Source of the DNA: Candidatus Gastranaerophilales bacterium
Lineage (GTDB): Bacteria > Cyanobacteriota > Vampirovibrionia > Gastranaerophilales > Gastranaerophilaceae
Reading direction: 5' to 3'
Assembly (NCBI GenBank): GCA_021199975.1
Contig: JAJQHF010000049.1
Span: 1-6,645, forward strand
DNA: 6,645 nt
The notes under the pieces are model-generated. The model was not told the DNA's origin, did not search any database, and saw nothing but the letters and a program-made list of their open reading frames with translations. Position 1 is the stretch's first letter; each line of letters begins with the position of its first letter. Positions 4,061 to 6,645 of the stretch are shown here, in pieces. Made by a program: the position numbers and the translations under genes.

Positions 4061-6645
4061 ATGAGCAATACGGATACAATTGAATTGATTATTGATGAAA
4101 AAGCGCACAGTTATGCACGAATTTATTCATCATTGTTATCGGACGAATTTCAAAGAAAAAGAGCTTATGCTTCAATTTCTGCATTATTTGCTTTTGTTAC
4201 ACTGCTTGAAAAAACTCCCAATAAAATACAAAAATCAATGACTTTATTTCGTAACCCGATTATAAATGAACAGTATGAAATATCAGATTTATATGTAAAT
4301 AATTGGCATCTTGATATAAGAGTTGTAACGGGAGGCGACGCTGTTTTAGTTCCTAAAATCCACTATGACAGCAATATTGTTCCGGATTATTATGTTGTAA
4401 TAAAAGTAGACTCCGAAATTAAAAATGCGCAATTAGTAGGTATTGCAGATACTTCATCAGTGAAAGCGGAAGGATATGATTATCATTATTTTAGCATTGC
4501 GTTTAAGTCTTTAATAAGCTATGAAGAATTTCTTGAAAAAATAAAAGATGAAAAAGAAACTGTTTTGCCGGAAAGAAGCCACACATTATTCAGAGAATCT
4601 TATTTGGGAATAATGGATAATGAAATAGACACTAACACAAAAAATGAAATTCTTAAACACGTGTTTGAATGCAGAGAATGCAGAACCGAATTTTGCTGTT
4701 TTACGGGCTTTGAAATGGTAAGCGAAAATGCTTCAAAATATCCTGAAATTTTAGATGATCAAACTTTAGGTTTTATTGGAGCGCAAAAAGCGGAAGATAA
4801 AGAATATGAAGGAAAAGAGGAAACTGTATACATAGGTGATGATAAAAATGCGGAGGAGTCTGTTCTTGATGATGAAACAGAAGAAACGGTTTCTGATATT
4901 TTAGATGAGTTATTCAATGACGAAGAATTTACTAAAACAGACACTCCTGAAGAAAAACCCATAGAAACATCCTTAGAGGATATATCTGTTCAGCCTGATA
5001 CTATTAAAGAAATAAATGAAGATATTGAAATTATTAACGAAGATAAACAGGAGGAAAATCTTCCTGAGATGCTTCTTCCAGAAGAGAGCGACCTTCAAAT
5101 AATAACTGATGAAGATGAATCTAATGTATTAAAAGATGACGGATTTGAAATTATAGGACAGAGAACTATAGAAGAACTAAATGAAAATATTGACGAAAAA
5201 CCGGTAATTATCGAAGAAGAAACACCTTCAAACAGTAGTGAAAATAATATCCAAAAAGTAATTATTGATTATGATGAATATGGAGAACCAATATATTCTT
5301 ACATTACAAATGTAGACCAAAATAATAATACAGAAGAGGATATTAATTCTGAAATAATACCTATTGATGATGAGGAATTAGATATTAAAGAAGAAGTTTC
5401 CGAAGAAGAAGACTTATATCCTGAAACTAATATAGAAAACATAGAAGAAGAGGATATTTCACTTCAAGAAGAAGGTATTTCGGAAGAAGAACTGCTTGAA
5501 GATAAAAAAGACTTAGAAATTCTGCCCGATACGGAAACAGAATCTGAAAATATTGATAAAAATCTTGATATCGAGTCTGAAGAAATTACACCGAAAACCG
5601 AAGATGATATTATTTTAGAAGAAGAAAATACTGATAATCAAACAGTACATCCTTATGAAGAAGAACTAAAAGAAGCCAAAGAAACATCTGTTCCCAATAT
5701 TAAAGATATTGAATTAGAAGAAGATGATGAAGAATATACAAGCGGGGAAGTATCTGAAATAGATAACAAAGAAGATACTTCTGAAGAATTTAATGATGAA
5801 TCGGAAGCCGTGGAGCAGGAAACGGACGAGGAAACCGAGGAAGAAACAGAAGAGTACGAAAGCGGAGAATATGATGATTATGATATTGAAGATGTACTGC
5901 CTAAAGAAAATTCCAATAAATCAAAAGCTCCTTTAATTATTCTTTTCTTAGTTATAATTTTAGGGCTAGCCGGAGCAGGTTCATTTTTCTTAATAAAAAA
6001 CAACAAAACTTCAAGTACTGCTGCTGATATTCAGAATAAAAATACTTCTGCGGAGATACCCTCTATTCAGCAAACAAATGACATGTTTGAGGAGATGCCG
6101 GAGGAAAATGAAAACCAAAATGAAGGAGAAAATAATAATAACGATAATGATAATTCACAGCAGTCTGCTAATCCGGAAGAAAATAATCCGCCTGAAGACA
6201 ATGTGCTGCCTCCCTTAACAGAAGGAGATTTAATAGCCTCCGAAAACAATAATAATGAAGGCAATGGTGATGTTAATCAGGTGCTTGCAAATGCTTTCTC
6301 TCAAGGCAGCAGTGTTTCTTTAAGAGGATTAAATTGGTTCTGTACATCTGAATTATTCAGTGATAAAACTTTTAAGAATTATTTACAAAATTTGGATAAT
6401 ACTTTAAAACAAAATCTAAGAAATAATATCATGAATGTTTCTGATACACCTCCAAAAAATTCGGTTGCAGCTAAATTTGCGGTTGATAATAATGGAAATC
6501 TTCAAAAAGTTATTATTTCAGATTCCAGCGGTTCTGAGGAAATTGATAATATTGTGTTACAAAGTATTAATGAAAGTTTTGAAGGCGAAAAAAGCCAAAT
6601 ACTCAATGATAGCACCTTAAAGTCTGATATGTATTACCTTAAAGT
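4061..6645 (+). CDS. Partial large single-pass membrane protein: DUF1822-like domain, zinc-finger anti-sigma-like motif, acidic linker, TM helix, TonB_C-like domain
   Basis: The frame is open from the ATG (GGAG 8 nt upstream) to the window edge, giving 861 residues with the C-terminus missing. Residues about 5-163 follow the pattern I know from DUF1822, a cyanobacterial family: a helical start, a mid-domain D-ADL-like segment (SDLYVNNWHLDIRVV), then a V-I-VD / LVGI strand pair and a final helix. Residues 174-208 hold His174, then H-x3-C-x2-C (His200, Cys204, Cys207) followed by Arg, as in zf-HC2/ZAS anti-sigma factors. About 212-622 is a low-complexity linker extremely rich in Glu and Asp (14 of 22 residues at 585-606). 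A single transmembrane helix lies at about 623-645, flanked by Lys on both sides. Then comes a disordered Asn/Glu-rich stretch and, from about 752, a globular end with the TonB_C-like pattern: a strand, D-x-x-G, then SDSSGS and an I-D-x-I-V-L helix (801-836). Inference: the N-terminus is cytoplasmic and the C-terminus periplasmic, relaying envelope state to a sigma factor. DUF1822 assignment is moderate; the TM and acidic linker are directly visible. Confidence 0.8.
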   Translation, partial: MSNTDTIELIIDEKAHSYARIYSSLLSDEFQRKRAYASISALFAFVTLLEKTPNKIQKSMTLFRNPIINEQYEISDLYVNNWHLDIRVVTGGDAVLVPKIHYDSNIVPDYYVVIKVDSEIKNAQLVGIADTSSVKAEGYDYHYFSIAFKSLISYEEFLEKIKDEKETVLPERSHTLFRESYLGIMDNEIDTNTKNEILKHVFECRECRTEFCCFTGFEMVSENASKYPEILDDQTLGFIGAQKAEDKEYEGKEETVYIGDDKNAEESVLDDETEETVSDILDELFNDEEFTKTDTPEEKPIETSLEDISVQPDTIKEINEDIEIINEDKQEENLPEMLLPEESDLQIITDEDESNVLKDDGFEIIGQRTIEELNENIDEKPVIIEEETPSNSSENNIQKVIIDYDEYGEPIYSYITNVDQNNNTEEDINSEIIPIDDEELDIKEEVSEEEDLYPETNIENIEEEDISLQEEGISEEELLEDKKDLEILPDTETESENIDKNLDIESEEITPKTEDDIILEEENTDNQTVHPYEEELKEAKETSVPNIKDIELEEDDEEYTSGEVSEIDNKEDTSEEFNDESEAVEQETDEETEEETEEYESGEYDDYDIEDVLPKENSNKSKAPLIILFLVIILGLAGAGSFFLIKNNKTSSTAADIQNKNTSAEIPSIQQTNDMFEEMPEENENQNEGENNNNDNDNSQQSANPEENNPPEDNVLPPLTEGDLIASENNNNEGNGDVNQVLANAFSQGSSVSLRGLNWFCTSELFSDKTFKNYLQNLDNTLKQNLRNNIMNVSDTPPKNSVAAKFAVDNNGNLQKVIISDSSGSEEIDNIVLQSINESFEGEKSQILNDSTLKSDMYYLK

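Noticed and set aside
4759..4962. 67-codon minus-strand Ser-rich frame
   Set aside because: It is the complement of GAA/GAT-rich acidic linker codons in the large plus-strand gene, a typical shadow.
4700..5930. Possible tandem repeat array or CRISPR-like structure in the GAAGAA-rich stretch
   Set aside because: The sequence is an open coding frame with irregular acidic codons. There are no regularly spaced identical repeats apart from one pair of EEYxSGE.
6067..6264. 65-codon minus-strand Ser/Leu-rich frame
   Set aside because: It is antisense to the Asn/Glu-rich extracytoplasmic stretch of the large gene; composition artefact.
6435..6620. 61-codon plus-strand frame
   Set aside because: It lies out of frame inside the TonB_C-like domain, whose own frame shows conserved SSG and ID patterns.

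Overview
The window is strongly AT-rich, protein-dense DNA in the standard code. It suggests a non-photosynthetic relative of the cyanobacteria (Melainabacteria/Vampirovibrionia, Gastranaerophilales-like). This rests on low GC, Asn/Lys/Ile-rich proteins, and a large protein whose N-terminus looks like DUF1822, a family I know mainly from cyanobacteria. The taxonomic call is inference; the window holds no rRNA or other marker gene.

Layout. (1) 1-393: a small Sec-exported protein of unknown function on the plus strand, preceded by a perfect 8-bp dyad over a possible -35 element. (2) 377-1756, minus: a complete alpha-D-phosphohexomutase (phosphoglucomutase/phosphomannomutase family), whose 3' end overlaps the first gene by 17 bp. 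(3) 1757-1820: a short divergent promoter region. (4) 1821-2675, plus: prephenate dehydratase with a C-terminal ACT domain (pheA), closed by a bidirectional hairpin terminator at 2675-2706. (5) 2772-3170 and 3483-3836, both minus: two small, basic, paralogous proteins sharing a PVRKA - hydrophobic helix - AKTGKL core. The 312 bp between them hold inverted repeats, a perfect 28-bp palindrome and a run of potential RNA helices. (6) 4061-6645, plus, cut by the window end: at least 861 residues of an unusual single-pass membrane protein.

The two metabolic genes are ordinary housekeeping genes: sugar-phosphate interconversion and phenylalanine biosynthesis. They show no functional link to their neighbours. 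The most interesting item is the large 3' gene. It appears to join a DUF1822-like domain, a zinc-binding anti-sigma (ZAS, zf-HC2-like) motif with His-26-His-4-Cys-3-Cys spacing, a very acidic linker of about 390 residues, one transmembrane helix, and a C-terminal extracytoplasmic TonB_C-like domain. This would be a candidate envelope-to-transcription signalling protein of a type I do not recognise as characterised.
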